A DNA stretch of 64,000 bases from Strongylocentrotus droebachiensis. Lineage: Eukaryota; Echinodermata; Echinoidea; Camarodonta; Strongylocentrotidae. The notes beneath the pieces were generated by a model, which was not told where the DNA came from, searched no databases, and saw only the letters and a list, made by a program, of their open reading frames with translations. Positions 1 through 10,420 of the stretch are shown piece after piece. Location of the stretch: positions 1-64,000 of the forward strand of contig JAVYIG010005370.1 in NCBI GenBank assembly GCA_035222895.1, given 5' to 3'. The translations under genes were made by a program, and so were the position numbers. The first letter of the stretch is position 1, and each line of letters starts with the position of its first letter.

Positions 1-480
1 GAGGTATCTGTTGCATCATTTGTAGGAATTGAAATTAAATTGTCACCTTTCATGGAAAGAACACATTCAGACGATAAACAAATGCATAAGAAAGAAAGTA
101 GGTATTCTGTTTAAACTGAGACATTTTGTTCCCAAGAATATACTTGCGTTATTATATAAGGCTTTTATACAGCCTCACCTCTCTTATGGAGTAGAAGTAT
201 GGGGGAGCACTTACAAAAGTAATCTAAATTGTATATATTTAAGTCAAAAAATGGCAATGAGAGCAATTACATTCAGTCCACTTAGAACAGACTCCAAAGC
301 TCTTTTCCAAAGTCTAAACATTTAAATATTTTTCAACTTCATGAACTTCTTGTATCAACATTTATGTACGATTTGGTAAAAGGTTTTTTACCACACTCTT
401 TAGTGGATTATTGTCAGATGATACAGCCGGCCTCACGATCAATTGGGCAAAAAGAATTTCCATTTTTGGTTTAATTTAAT
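1..480 (+). mobile_element. Non-LTR retrotransposon (LINE) fragment, 3' end of reverse transcriptase ORF
   Basis: The open frame at 29-325 encodes the region after the RT catalytic core of Jockey/CR1-type LINEs: a W-x-x-H-I segment, then LLYKAFIQPHLSYGVEVWG, the usual 'L-Y-x-x-I-x-P-H-L-x-Y-G-x-x-x-W-G' signature. After a stop near 325 the similarity continues in another frame (LHELLVSTFMYDLVKG, about 340-400), so the copy is frameshifted. The element enters from the left edge, so its 5' part is outside the window or absent. It is not a host gene. The clade is assigned from motif style only. Confidence 0.8.
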
Positions 481-1660
481 AAAATTCGGAGTGGACTTTA
501 AAAGATTATTTGTATTATTATGTCATTGTATTATTGCTGTCTTATCTAAATTCATGTCTAATTTCTTTAAACTAAGAAAACCTCAACGTTACCTTGCATT
601 GAATTCACAAAAAAAGTATCTCATTAATGTCCCCTTTTTTATATTTACATCTTTAACTATATTTAAAAATTGCTCTTTGGCGTTAGTTTGAGCCAAACTT
701 AATCCTTAAAAAGCCATGCTTTCTAATCCATAACTGGCATTTGAAATCTTCTTATACACTGTAGGTCTGTCAATTTATGATAATAATTTCACTTTGCATA
801 ATCATCTGTTTCCTTTTTTGAATCACCAAATTGCACGCCTTGACTGCTACATCGATTTTGTAGCTAAACAATGGCATAAATAACAACTAATTTGATAAGA
901 CACATTTACTACATGATATAGACTTTGACCTACATTCTGAGCAAAGTAAATCTGATATAAGCGCATGCCCACTGCTGCTTGAAAAGTCAAACGGCTTTCC
1001 ACCTGAAAAACCTTTCAAAAGTTTCAGGCTCTACTTCTACAACCTTTACTAAAGTTTAATATTTGACAGAATTTCAATTCTAATTATCTTGAGCCAATAT
1101 AATTTTTACTACTTGTTGATGAGATTAACACATTTTGCTAAATTAAATTTGAAATGTATTGAATACATTCATAAACACTCTGTGTAGTCAATAATTCAAC
1201 ATAAAACTGTTATCTCAAAACATCCAAACTAAAATTTATCGAAAATCCTTCCTGTTCACATAATTATTTGAGTAATTTAGAATTCTAACTTTCATATAGC
1301 TCCGTTTAGTCTCATTTGACAACGCCCCCTATCGTTAAAGTCAGCAGCCTAACATGTTAGCATATGTACTGTTACAACAACAAAAACCGTTACAATTCAC
1401 TTTTTGTTTAAACGAAAAGCACATCCACCCCGACGTACGTTATCACTAGCTCTTTCATTGGAACCCTCATGTCCCATTGACTTTTGAAAGCTCGCCTTTG
1501 TCTTTATAACACATGTGCAACAAGTCGAACTTTGGACTCAATTTGGCACGCGATTGTAAGGTTATAGGTCAAGCACACGAAGGATAATAGGCATGAATTA
1601 TCATAGATCACTTCTGATTTGTTCGTTATGTCCATTTCAGCCAACCCCCCACCGTAATTT
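481..1660. other. AT-rich intergenic stretch, no feature recognised
   Basis: No exon-like open frame, RNA gene or clear repeat structure is visible here. The short open frames are A/T-rich low-complexity translations. Some of it may be decayed 3' sequence of the LINE at the left edge. Confidence 0.5.
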
Positions 1661-2284
1661 TTCTATTTAGTATAAGGCAAGCATTTTGCCGAGGTAAGCA
1701 AAAACATGAATATTTATGAACGGTCAGACATTACAGCCTTTTAGTACGTAACGTATAGTGAGCCGTATCGCTCTTGAAAGTGTAATATGACCGCCGCACG
1801 TGCGAGCCCACTTCAAGCGTTATCACGGGCGGGAATGGGCGATGATCCGTCCAGGAGGTAGAGATCAGTGGTTTGTGCTGGCAATGTTCCAGCGAGCGAA
1901 AATGAGACAACCGGAGCAATATGATAATACTTACTCTTTGGGCGATGTTAACTTGAAACAAACTTGGAAGAGCGGGAAGATTTGTTCCTAATAAAATAGA
2001 ACAAACTAACTTTGTCATCAGAACATCATGGCTGCGAAGAATCTTTGGGAAATTACGGTGTCCTTGAAGACAAATATAAATTGTTTGTACATTCATTGAA
2101 AAGGAAACCGTTTTAACAAAACAAAGAGAGTGAATTAGTTGACTAGATGAACATTATTGTATTGTCTTGTAGGATAGTTGTGAAAAGCATTCACTCGTCG
2201 GAACATAGTAGAATACAATCAGCTTATTTCGGTAGTTTCCTTTTGATGCTTTTTTCAAGGACATGAATATTACGATAAGATAAT
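1661..2284. other. Segment with a GC-richer core of unknown nature
   Basis: About 1,790-1,960 is clearly more GC-rich than its surroundings and is open on both strands. Neither translation (up to 121 aa on the minus strand) shows a domain that I recognise. It may be part of a decayed DNA transposon. I do not call a gene. Confidence 0.3.
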
Positions 2285-3480
2285 AGACTTTAACAATGAT
2301 TTGTCAGAGTTATCACATTTATGTGTTGCCTTATACTGGAAAGATATCTAGCAAACCAATCAATTGCAGTCCCTCTCCTTCCATACTGTTTTAATCTACA
2401 TAGCAGAATTGAACGATCAAGTGTGTCAAAAGCCTTGCTCAGATCCATGAACACAACAATCAGATGTTTACGAGCGACTAGTACACCAGACATATGGTCA
2501 TAGAAGTTCAAGGTCAGTCGAGTGAGATTTTCAAAATCCAAACTGGTCAGGTTTAAGTAATTTGTTTTTATCTAAAAGGTAGTGGCCCCATTGTATACAA
2601 TACTCCCATCAGTATTTTTGAGAAACTAGGCAAAATTGAAATTTGTTCATAGTTGGTAATGCTTGAGGTACTTTCTTTTTTCTAATAAAAAGGACTAACC
2701 TCGGTTAGTTTGAACGAAGAAGCAAACAAACCAGTTGATAAAGAAATATTACAAATGTGTTCGAGTGGGATAAAACTTTAGCTAAAAAAATTATTTTAGC
2801 AATGACTAACTTTGTTAGACATAGTAGTCATTTAATGCATTAGCATTTTTACCTAACAAAGATATTCCACTACCCTCATAAACAATTTTTGAAGTCTCAC
2901 TTCGTTTACACAATATATGTTTGACAACTCTCCAGATAGAGGAAAGTTTACCTGTGACACTTTTACACTGTTTGGAGTTGAATAAACTGCGCGATAATCT
3001 CTTGATTGACGTCAATTTGTTTTGATATTTCCTGTACTTCTCTAAATCTTGGGAGTTCCTCTTCATACTTCTTTTGTATAATACATTTCTTCTTTTAATA
3101 GATTGTAGTCTCCCCCTTGTTATCCAAGGATGTATGCAATTTTCTTTTTTACTGTAAAAAATGGATTATTGTATTTAAGTGATGATAACATTTACTTCTG
3201 AATAATTCAAAAGCCCTTTCAACATCATCGCATTCCATTACATCAGACCAGTCCTCTGACAAATATGCATATTCAAACAAGAAATGTTTATATCTTTAGT
3301 AAAATTTCGTTTGTCTCCGTTGTCCTTGTTCTTTTGGCCGCAAGTTTGTAAATCATAAATCATGCAGAAGATAAGTAAATGATCAGAATTTCACAACAGA
3401 ACAAACCAGATTGGGAATGAACTTGTGAGTTTTTACATAAATATTATCTAGAATGACTAGAACTGTTGATTACTGACAAA
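2285..3480 (-). mobile_element. LINE fragment, minus strand (EN linker plus RT start)
   Basis: On the minus strand, 3066-2815 encodes the basic linker between endonuclease and RT (KYRKYQNKLTSIKRLSRSLF, then WRVVKHILCKR and NALNDYYV). Just upstream the phrase HPWITRGRLQSIKRRN is readable, a common LINE linker motif. Further on, 2541-2290 encodes the RT palm start (VVFMDLSKAFDTLDRSILLC, the 'D-x-S-K-A-F-D' motif A). The frame is broken between these pieces and the YxDD half of RT is missing, so the copy is internally deleted and dead. Confidence 0.8.
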
Positions 3481-3685
3481 TTAATTTGGATGCTCATAAA
3501 TTAATTTGCGTGTCTCAAAATGAAATCCATTGACCGGATTTTATCGAAGATTTATTAGGGTATTTCTTAACTAATTGATGACTTTCTCTTGTGAGGTATA
3601 GGACAAAATAAAAATGTTTGAATAATGCTACGTAATGATATTGTTAAGTTATATCATTTTTTCTTTACACCACAGGAATGACACT

Positions 3686-3767
3686 ATGAAAGTCAGCATC
3701 ATTACCTGTTTGTTCGCATTTGCCTTGACGATGGGAGAGCCAATCAGAAGCAAAGTCTCTCAGACAG
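3686..3767 (+). CDS. Ig receptor exon 1: start codon and signal peptide
   Basis: ATG at 3686 opens MKVSIITCLFAFALTMGE, a compact signal peptide (basic n-region, hydrophobic core, cleavage likely near G-E). The exon ends CAGACAG|gtttgt in phase 1. A splice acceptor (cacag|GAATG) at 3675/3676 suggests an upstream 5' UTR exon. A three-codon upstream ORF starting at 3678 overlaps the start codon (ATGA), which may damp translation. Confidence 0.7.
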
Positions 3768-6700
3768 GTTTGTAAAAAAGTTGTTATGCATGTTTTACAA
3801 ATTAAGTAAGATGGTAAAATGACCAGTGCTGATAAGAGCTTGAGTACATACGTCTGAATTCAACACTCCACCTTCTCTCTCTCTACCTCTATATCTTTCC
3901 CTCTCTTCTCCCCTTTCTTTCTCTTTCTCTCTCTTTCTCTCTCTCTCTGTATCTGTCTATACACACAAATTCTTACGAAAACACACCCTCACACAAACAA
4001 CAAGCCAGTAAAAACAATATGTCGTCCCTATTTTCACGAAATGACGGTAGTGAATGAAAATCGCATACAATTTGCGTGCGTATTTTCCTAACTACCGTCA
4101 CTTCGTGAAAATAGGAAATAGGATTTGTTATTTAAATGGACTAGATTGTGTAGGTATTGCAATGACGAAATACAAAGTGCATAATAGACTTTAATAAAAA
4201 AGAATACACAACATTTGTTCTGTATAGATGACTAGAGTATTTTTCCTTTTTTGACTTACTTTTGACTTAAGCCGTCCACACCATCACTGGGATGTATGAT
4301 GGCTTCTGTTTCACTATGGCTTGCCACACCTTGCTGTCTTCTGTTAGCCTAGTGGCTTTAATCAGGGAGTCATCTGTTTTTGCAGTCCGCCATGATGCAG
4401 TTTGTCCATCTCTTAGCTGGTCTTTCCCTTGGGCGTTTGCCATGTACATTTCCGTTGAAAAGGATGTGGATGCCCAGATTTTCCTGAGTGCTTGGAATGC
4501 TCCTATTGCCTTCCCAATGCGATGATTTACCTCTTCCGAAAAGGATCCTGTCTGGCTTATTGTTCCTTATTTTTCCTTTTGAGTCTGTGTGTTATGGAAC
4601 CTTCCATCAATTCAAACCTCGTTTGCATATCGTGCATATGGAACGGTAAGCAACCGTGCATTTTTGTGTGTGTACCAAATAAATGGTAAGTGGGGATGAA
4701 GGAAAAAAGGAGCTTGGGGTACTTCGCATACCCACTTATCTCTTAGTCGGGCTAGTTAAGGGTTTGACCTCAACGAAATTTGCAACAAAATATTTATTCT
4801 AAGGTTTCAGGTAGTGAATGACATCAGGAACAACATAACGAACATCTACGAAAATGGGACACCCGAAATATGGTAATTTCAAAATGGCGTCCAAGATGGC
4901 CGCCAATTTCTTGAAATAGCCATTAATCATGATACATTCATCTTAGAGATGTGATTTTGGTGTCTAAACTTAGGTTTAGAGAGTCGACTAAGAATCCATT
5001 TATTCCAATTTCAATGGGTGATGGCCACCAGGAATTCTGGAAATCCAAGATGGCGTCCAGAATAGCTGCCCGTCTCCTAAAAATTACCAGAAGTGAAATA
5101 CTATTTAAAGTAAAACTGTAAAAATAGCAAAATTAAAAGTATGCTTTAGAGGTTATGGTTTAACTTATCATAAAGGTTTAGAGTAGCCTTATACTCAAAA
5201 CAGTACAAGAGATGGCTTCCATCTTCCTTAAGATGTTAGTTTACATAAATGTATTCAATAACTTTAGTTGAAGGTGGAATCCAAGATTTCCGCTATAATT
5301 ACACTTATTATTCCTTTCTTTTTCCAATTAATTGACAGGAAGAAGAAGTTATGGGCCAGGCATTATGGTTCAAGGCATGGCCACACAGAGGATTTTTTCT
5401 GTTGGGGATTGGGGCGAAATGCAATGAATTATTGATAATTTATTGCATTTTTTTTTGTTTTGTTGTATTTGTGGGGGTAGCCCCGTACCATAGCCCCCCG
5501 CCGCGTACAATCACGATTCAGTCATTGTGGCTAAGCAATGGCCTCGTTACTGTGAGGCCCCAGGATAAAAACCGTGTAGATCAGCTATATTAGTGCCCTT
5601 TTGTGAGGCATTAATCTCATTACTGTCAGTAATGACTTAAGGACGAAGCCTAGTAGCTCACACATGCTTTAGCAGTCACGCAAAACACACACTCACAAAT
5701 TATTATTCAATAAAATCTAAGAATGTTTACTATTTATATCTAAATCTATTAGGAATAAATCATTGTCAAATCATTCCATAAATTTGGGTAAAAATAATAA
5801 TTCCACCATTATGACGAACAGTGTATATAGCACGATTTATTGCTAATATCAGTTTCCGGCGCAATCTTGGATTACAAAATGAAAGCTATTTTTGATATTG
5901 TTTTGGAATGCAAGGCTAATCGAAATCTTTATGATAATTTACAGCATGCATGCAAATACCCCGACCTCTAAAACATGCATTTAATATAGCTAATTACAGC
6001 TATACTGAAAATAATAACTAATTACCCGCCGGTCATTTCATGTGAACAAACGTCTTCGATGTATGAAAGCGTATAATAGAATTTAAATTGTATCTATAAA
6101 TGATAAATTTCACCTTTTATAGAGAAAAATGTCAGCATTGGGGGAAATGTCACCATGCTGTGTCCCCATCGCTTCAACGATTTATGGATATCAGTGGCCT
6201 GGAAAAAGGACAATCACACTATCTACTCTCGTGACGTCAAGAGTGAAAACACAACGACAAACGATGCAAAATATGAGGGCAGCAACCATGGTACAAGTTT
6301 TATGATCAAGGACCTCAAGAAGACAGACAGTGGAATCTATCACTGTAAAGTGGTGACGCTTTTCTTCGTTAAGGAAGGTAGCAAAGTACTGCTATCCGTC
6401 ACAGGTATAATATCCATGTACATTATTGATCATGTCACTTAAAAAGCAACAACACAGGATAAATATGAAGCAAAATATATTCCTGCTTCGCCTTGAGTTG
6501 CTCAGTTTGATACCGGCATGTATGTTTATTTCATTTTCATCACTTAATTTATAACCAGATTTAACTCATATTTATTATAATATGAATTATGATAAATTAG
6601 TAACAGTTTATTTCTTCAAACTTTCCACATAATTTTTTCTCTAAAATGCATAACATTCCTTTAGTATAATTCCTCTATCGGTAAATAAAAACAACAAAAT

Positions 6701-8590
6701 GACATTGCAGTATAATCATGACAATAGTACAGAGATATCGACTGCTTTGAGAGGCCTGGCTGTGTTATATGCTCACGGGAACGCGCGCAGATCCTGATAT
6801 TACCCTTAGGCGCGCCTGGGTGGGCGGCGCGCCGAGGGATCATGGCAGGATGTGCTAGTTCCCGTGAGCATATAAAGCAGCCAGACCTCGAATATTAAAG
6901 CAGTCAATATGTCTTATATATGCCGAATCGGGAAAAAAATCAATCAAGAATTCTTACCTTATCCTTTTATTGAGTAAAGATTGGTTAAAACATCATGGAA
7001 AATCTTAGACACTGTCTGCTAATCTTAACCTGAAAAATGACTGAAAGTTTCGTTCATCTGGGAATCGGAGAAAAAAAGCACTGTGTGGTGTCCACGCTCG
7101 CACAAAGACAGTTTTAATATGAATCCAATGGGTATCGCAGTACATTTTTTTACAATTTTCATGGTAACCGGAATTTTGAGGGATCTCACTCTCCGTTATT
7201 GGCATTTTACGTTTCTTTACGGGAATGGCTAAAATCACCACTCCAATTTCGACCAATCAGATGGCTAGTTTTCTAAAGTGAGGTATATAATAACACATAC
7301 AAGTCAAACGCAACGTGTTATAGGGGTTTGAACGTTTCATCATTCATCGTATGATTACGTATAGTGGATAGGTCTAAAGTGAGTCAAGGCTTGTTATGGA
7401 TAGGCTCTGTGAAAAAAAACAATTCAAAAGCAAGTTTAACAAAAAGAGAATAGCAGAATACAGGAAGAAAGAATTAAAGAACGAAAGGGTTTAGAAGAAT
7501 CTATGAGAAGGAAATAATGAAATTGGAAAATATAACGAGAAAAAACAAAAAATGGTAAAAGGAAAGCTAGGTATGCAAATAGACAAGACAAGTAGGTTGG
7601 ACAAAAAAGTTTTAATTCATGTTCTAAAAATGAAGAGAAATAGAACGATGTTGCCCCCTACTGTATTTGACGAATCGCCCGCTACCATCTCTGTTTGGAA
7701 ATGTTTTGTCAATTTTGTGCCCCCCTTCATCCAAACCCTACAAGAAAAGCAACAATAATGAAGACGATGACGAAAACCACGAAAACAACAACGGACAAAA
7801 AATAGACTGCTTCAAGTAGGTGTTTATAATGATCTACTAGATGATATCGTCGAAAATTTGTCAAAAGGTGGATAGTATTGATGAAGTCTACAAATTAAAT
7901 ATAAGTATATTCATATATGTATATTACCCTAGAATCTCTCTCTCCCCCCAAAATAATGATGAATTTATGATTAATTTGCATGATTTATCTTTAGATCAAG
8001 AGGGAGAACCTAGCACCACTCCTCCAGGCGTTCCATCTAAAGCTTTTACAACGGTACCCCCGCAACCTGCTGAAGATCATAAAATCTTCTCAGCCCTTTT
8101 AATACCTATCCTCATCATCATCTCCACCGTGTATCTTCTTTTCAAGTACCGGGAACGTAAGCACATTCGTTGTTATTAGCTTCTCAAAAGGTATTTACAT
8201 TGAATAACGATGATCAGATATTCACGTGGTTTGTTGTTTGTATGGGGTTATTGGTAGTGGTAGGGTTAGTGAAAGTGTAGTGGGTTGTGCAGAAAAAAAA
8301 TGTTTCACATGGTTTTGAATTGCCTTGGTTTGATCATTTATAACCTTCACATCACATAGAGACAACGAATAAATAAACAATATATATAGATATTTTAGGG
8401 AAAGGGAATTAACGAAATCAAGCATACTGATAATCGATGTTAGTCCCATCAAACTATATGTATTTACTTGATAGAATAAACACACTCCGATTTTGGACAA
8501 AAAAGCTATTCAAACTTATCCATACCGTGAAATGTTCTTTTTTCTTTAGGACGTATCGATTCCAGATCCTTTAGTGCCGGCAAAAGTCTG
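3686..8590 (+). CDS. Single Ig-domain type I membrane receptor (5' four coding exons)
   Basis: Four exons splice in a consistent frame: 3686-3767, 6123-6404, 7995-8156 and 8550-8590. The first three junctions are phase 1 and the last exon ends in phase 0, the usual pattern for Ig genes. The predicted product has a signal peptide, one V/I-like Ig domain (Cys..Trp..D-S-G-x-Y-x-C), a Thr/Pro-rich stalk, a transmembrane helix, then a basic stop-transfer KYRERR. The extracellular part carries potential N-glycosylation sites (NVT, NHT, NTT). The tail is incomplete here: the last exon ends in phase 0 and no following exon is visible before 16 kb. Tail-like phase-0 exons occur at 31.7-39.2 kb, beyond SAMHD1 copy 1. 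No ITAM or ITIM was seen. The gene may be a cell-surface immune-type receptor, but this rests on architecture alone and the ligand is unknown. Confidence 0.72.
3880..3962. repeat. CT-rich simple repeat in Ig receptor intron 1
   Basis: A polypyrimidine run built of CTCTCT and CTTTCT units. Low complexity only. Confidence 0.8.
4027..4115. repeat. Palindromic hairpin element
   Basis: Two 25-nt arms, 4027-4051 and 4091-4115, are nearly perfect reverse complements (CCTATTTTCACGAAATGACG against CGTCACTTCGTGAAAATAGG), with about 39 nt between them. It may be a tiny foldback element or MITE remnant in intron 1 of the Ig receptor. Confidence 0.7.
4262..4660 (-). mobile_element. RTE-like LINE 3' end fragment, minus strand
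   Basis: On the minus strand the translation reads NHRIGKAIGAFQALRKIW, the post-RT segment seen in RTE-type elements ('..IGKARxAFxxLxxxW'). It continues to LRDGQTASWRTAKTDDSLIK and stops at 4267. Further upstream on the same strand DMQTRFELMEGSITH is readable. Only the C-terminal part remains; the catalytic domains are absent. Confidence 0.6.
4740..5340. repeat. Probable dispersed repeat with 'AAGATGGC' motifs
   Basis: The motif AAGATGGC and variants recur (near 4,892 and 5,048, each followed by a 'gtcca' or 'cgcc' context). No coding potential and no clear ends. I read this as a decayed interspersed repeat inside Ig receptor intron 1. Confidence 0.35.
5505..5690 (+). mobile_element. tRNA-derived SINE remnant
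   Basis: A tRNA-like head (GTGGCTAAGCAATGGCCTCG) is followed by 'agtgccc...ggcattaatctcattact...' which parallels the tail of the SINEs at 18,193 and 43,907 ('agtgccc...ggctttaatcctcattac'). The promoter boxes are eroded. Confidence 0.5.
6123..6404 (+). CDS. Ig receptor exon 2: V/I-like immunoglobulin domain
   Basis: Acceptor tttatag|AG and donor ACAG|gtataa give a 282-nt phase 1-1 exon, typical of one Ig domain. Landmarks are VSIGGNVTMLC (strand B Cys), ISVAWKK (strand C Trp), FMIKDLKKTDSGIYHC (strand E to F, second Cys) and a closing KVLLSVTG. No J-like FGxG is present. The domain is short but complete. The reading frame is open throughout. Confidence 0.78.
6740..7275 (-). mobile_element. 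Foldback repeat with GGCGCGCC core, copy 1
   Basis: A palindrome at 6740-6905 has arms starting GACTGCTTTGAGAGGCCTGG and ending in its complement, enclosing two GGCGCGCC sites (6809-6816, 6826-6833). About 370 nt of flank to 7275 also belongs to the element. The whole is matched in opposite orientation at 57,190-57,730 (shared blocks such as TTTGTGCGAGCG and GAAACTTTCAGTCATTTTT). No protein is encoded. It lies in intron 2 of the Ig receptor. Confidence 0.7.
7276..7990. other. Ig receptor intron 2, remainder
   Basis: A-rich sequence without exon-like frames flanked by splice sites. The ORF at 7552-7758 has no recognisable domain and is treated as chance. Confidence 0.5.
7995..8156 (+). CDS. 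Ig receptor exon 3: Thr/Pro stalk and transmembrane helix
   Basis: This phase 1-1 exon of 162 nt has acceptor tctttag|AT and donor GGAAC|gtaagc. It encodes a stalk (EGEPSTTPPGVPSKAFTTV, likely O-glycosylated), then IFSALLIPILIIISTVYLLF as the membrane span, and KYRE as the cytoplasmic basic anchor. Confidence 0.75.
8550..8590 (+). CDS. Ig receptor exon 4: first cytoplasmic exon
   Basis: A 41-nt exon (acceptor tttctttag|GA, donor GTCTG|gtaaga) begins in phase 1 and ends in phase 0, reading RIDSRSFSAGKSL. Exon and following intron resemble 29,846-29,892 and its downstream intron (shared 'gtaagNaagttccac', then a similar AT-rich run). That similarity supports it as a real exon and marks it as one end of the tandem duplication. 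Its 3' partners are not seen before 16 kb. Confidence 0.6.
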
Positions 8591-9045
8591 GTAAGAAAGT
8601 TCCACGTTCAGTTGTTTTATATAATTTCATGTAAATGATAAATTGATTTTGTTAATGTTAGGGACGTAACTCAATGTTTTATTATTTTTTGTTTTTTCGT
8701 TTTGCCAGAAATGATATAGTTTTCTAGTTCAGCTTTTGTGCCGAAAATATAGGCCACCCTTTAATTCAACAGGAACCTAGACCAGCTGTCAAAAATGGCT
8801 TATCTGAAACCCTGATAATACATGTTTCTCAATATATCAAAAACATTGATATAATAATTCCTTAAAACATTTTATATGTGATATTTTTGCAACCATTACA
8901 TCATTTTGGTACGATCTGTTCCCCAATTTGGGCCTTGCTGTCTTTAATTGATGGTTATTTTGCCCTCAATATTAACTACCATGGCAAGATCATTCAACAG
9001 CCAATCAGATCAAGGTTTCCATGGAATTTACCATTAATGGCAAAG
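8591..9045. other. Receptor-gene intron or flank, no feature recognised
   Basis: The first 80-100 nt resemble the intron after 29,892. Beyond that I see only AT-rich sequence with no exon that continues the phase-0 end at 8,590. Confidence 0.4.
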
Positions 9046-9410
9046 TTAACCAACAATGGTTAGTTTTATGCAAAGAGGGCAATCTGAATAGGCACTACTT
9101 CTGTACCTATTTACAGGAATATTTAAAGAGATCAGGGCTTCTCGTTTGAGCACCAGGGGGCAGCCAATAGGCAATTTTCGCAAACTCATTGCGGAATTAG
9201 AATCTGCGGTTCGTGTGCAAAATCGAGAAGATACTATAGTAACAGTTGGATGGCCGCTGAGGCCCTGAAATCTAGAACGGGTTTTGGCCAAATCTACGGG
9301 CGTTCTCAATGACGCCCCAAGTGAATCAAGTGCCTCGATACAAACTATTTCATTCACCTGATAATAATAATAGTATTTAAATAGACAGAATCCAATCTGC
9401 ATACATTAGT
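9046..9410 (-). repeat. Interspersed repeat R1, inverted copy
   Basis: Its reverse complement matches 9,924-10,250 and 35,030-35,330 over several hundred bases. Shared phrases include GGCAACAACTAATGTATGCA, TTATCAGGTGAATGAAATA and 'tcgattttgcacacgaaccgcag'. It forms one arm of an inverted pair around 9,420-9,920. Confidence 0.75.
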
Positions 9411-9615
9411 TGTTGCCACACTTAATACATGCAGTTTGCATTCTGACTATTGCGAATCCTAGACAGGTGAATGAAATAATTTGTATTGAGGAAGTTCACA
9501 AAGACGTATGTATTAAATTTGATTACATTACGAAAATGGCCTGTTCCCTTCCACACAATACAGCACTATATATATACACTATACAATACATCGGAAGAAA
9601 CAAAACTCACCGAAG
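9411..9615 (+). repeat. Repeat R1, second partial segment
   Basis: The run from 'ttgttgccacacttaatacatgcag' to 'gattacattacgaaaat' recurs almost unchanged at 34,500-34,620. R1 is therefore composite and has been copied as a block. Confidence 0.65.
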
Positions 9616-9629
9616 AGTCATTCGTGTCA

Positions 9630-9862
9630 GGGGCGGATCTAGGGGGGTTAGGAGGTTTAAATCCCCCCTTGGGCTGGCCAAGGTGCTTTCTCTCCCCCCC
9701 CCCTCCCGAAATGTTTGGTTGGCACTTTTTTCAAATTGAAAACAAATTTTAGCGCTCCCTACCCCCCACTAAGCGAAATAATGGTCGGCGCGATTTTTCA
9801 AATGTCAACCCCCCCCCCCCGCCCACGCAATAGAAAAGAAGCTAGATCCGCCCGTTAAAATT
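9630..9862. mobile_element. MITE-like repeat R2 with GGGCGGATC ends
   Basis: It starts GGGGCGGATCTAGG and ends CTAGATCCGCCC, an imperfect terminal inverted repeat. The interior has runs of C and the phrase 'ggtcggcgcgatttttcaaa'. Related copies lie at 34,150-34,390 and 34,780-34,975. It sits between the two R1 arms, as if inserted there. No protein is encoded. Confidence 0.65.
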
Positions 9863-9923
9863 CGTCATCCTTCGTTATTAGACGACGAAATTCTCATAAC
9901 CATCTTTGGTACAAGCTCGCTGA

Positions 9924-10420
9924 TTGGCTGTTTATTCACTTGGGGCGTCATTGAGAACGTCCGTAGATTTGGCCAAAACCCGTTCTGGATTTCAGTACCT
10001 CAGCGATCACCCTGCTGTTACTATAGTAGCTTCTCGATTTTGCACACGAACCGCAGATCCTCTATCCGCAATGAGCTTGCGAAATACCCCTAATGTTTGT
10101 CGAACTGGCAACAACTAATGTATGCAGTTTGGATTCTGTTTATTGAAATACTATTATCCTTATCAGGTGAAAGAAATATTTTGTATCGAGGCACTTCACA
10201 AAGACGTATGCATTAAATTTGGTTACATTACGAAAATTGCCTAATGGCATTGCAAATGCAATACCTCCGTAGAGATACGTACGCATTCACCGAAAAGCGA
10301 AACCACGTATTGTATCGAGGGCGGTCTGTGTGCGACGGCCGTAAACCTGAGTGCTTTGCGTCCGCGAAGGTCTGTATGTTGCTGAGCGAAAACTCGCTAA
10401 TGTCAAATCTTCGCGACGCT
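9924..10420 (+). repeat. Repeat R1, long direct copy (empty Harbinger target)
   Basis: It matches 35,030-35,434 and continues, after the Harbinger element, with 36,949-37,020 ('gagtgctttgcgtccgcg..', 'ctgagcgaaaactcgctaat'). At 10,340-10,356 it therefore shows an uninterrupted form of the site occupied by the transposon at 35,435. Confidence 0.75.

Noticed and set aside
1731..2096. 121-codon minus-strand gene
   Set aside because: No recognised domain, overlapped by an open plus-strand frame in a GC-richer patch; no splice or start evidence.
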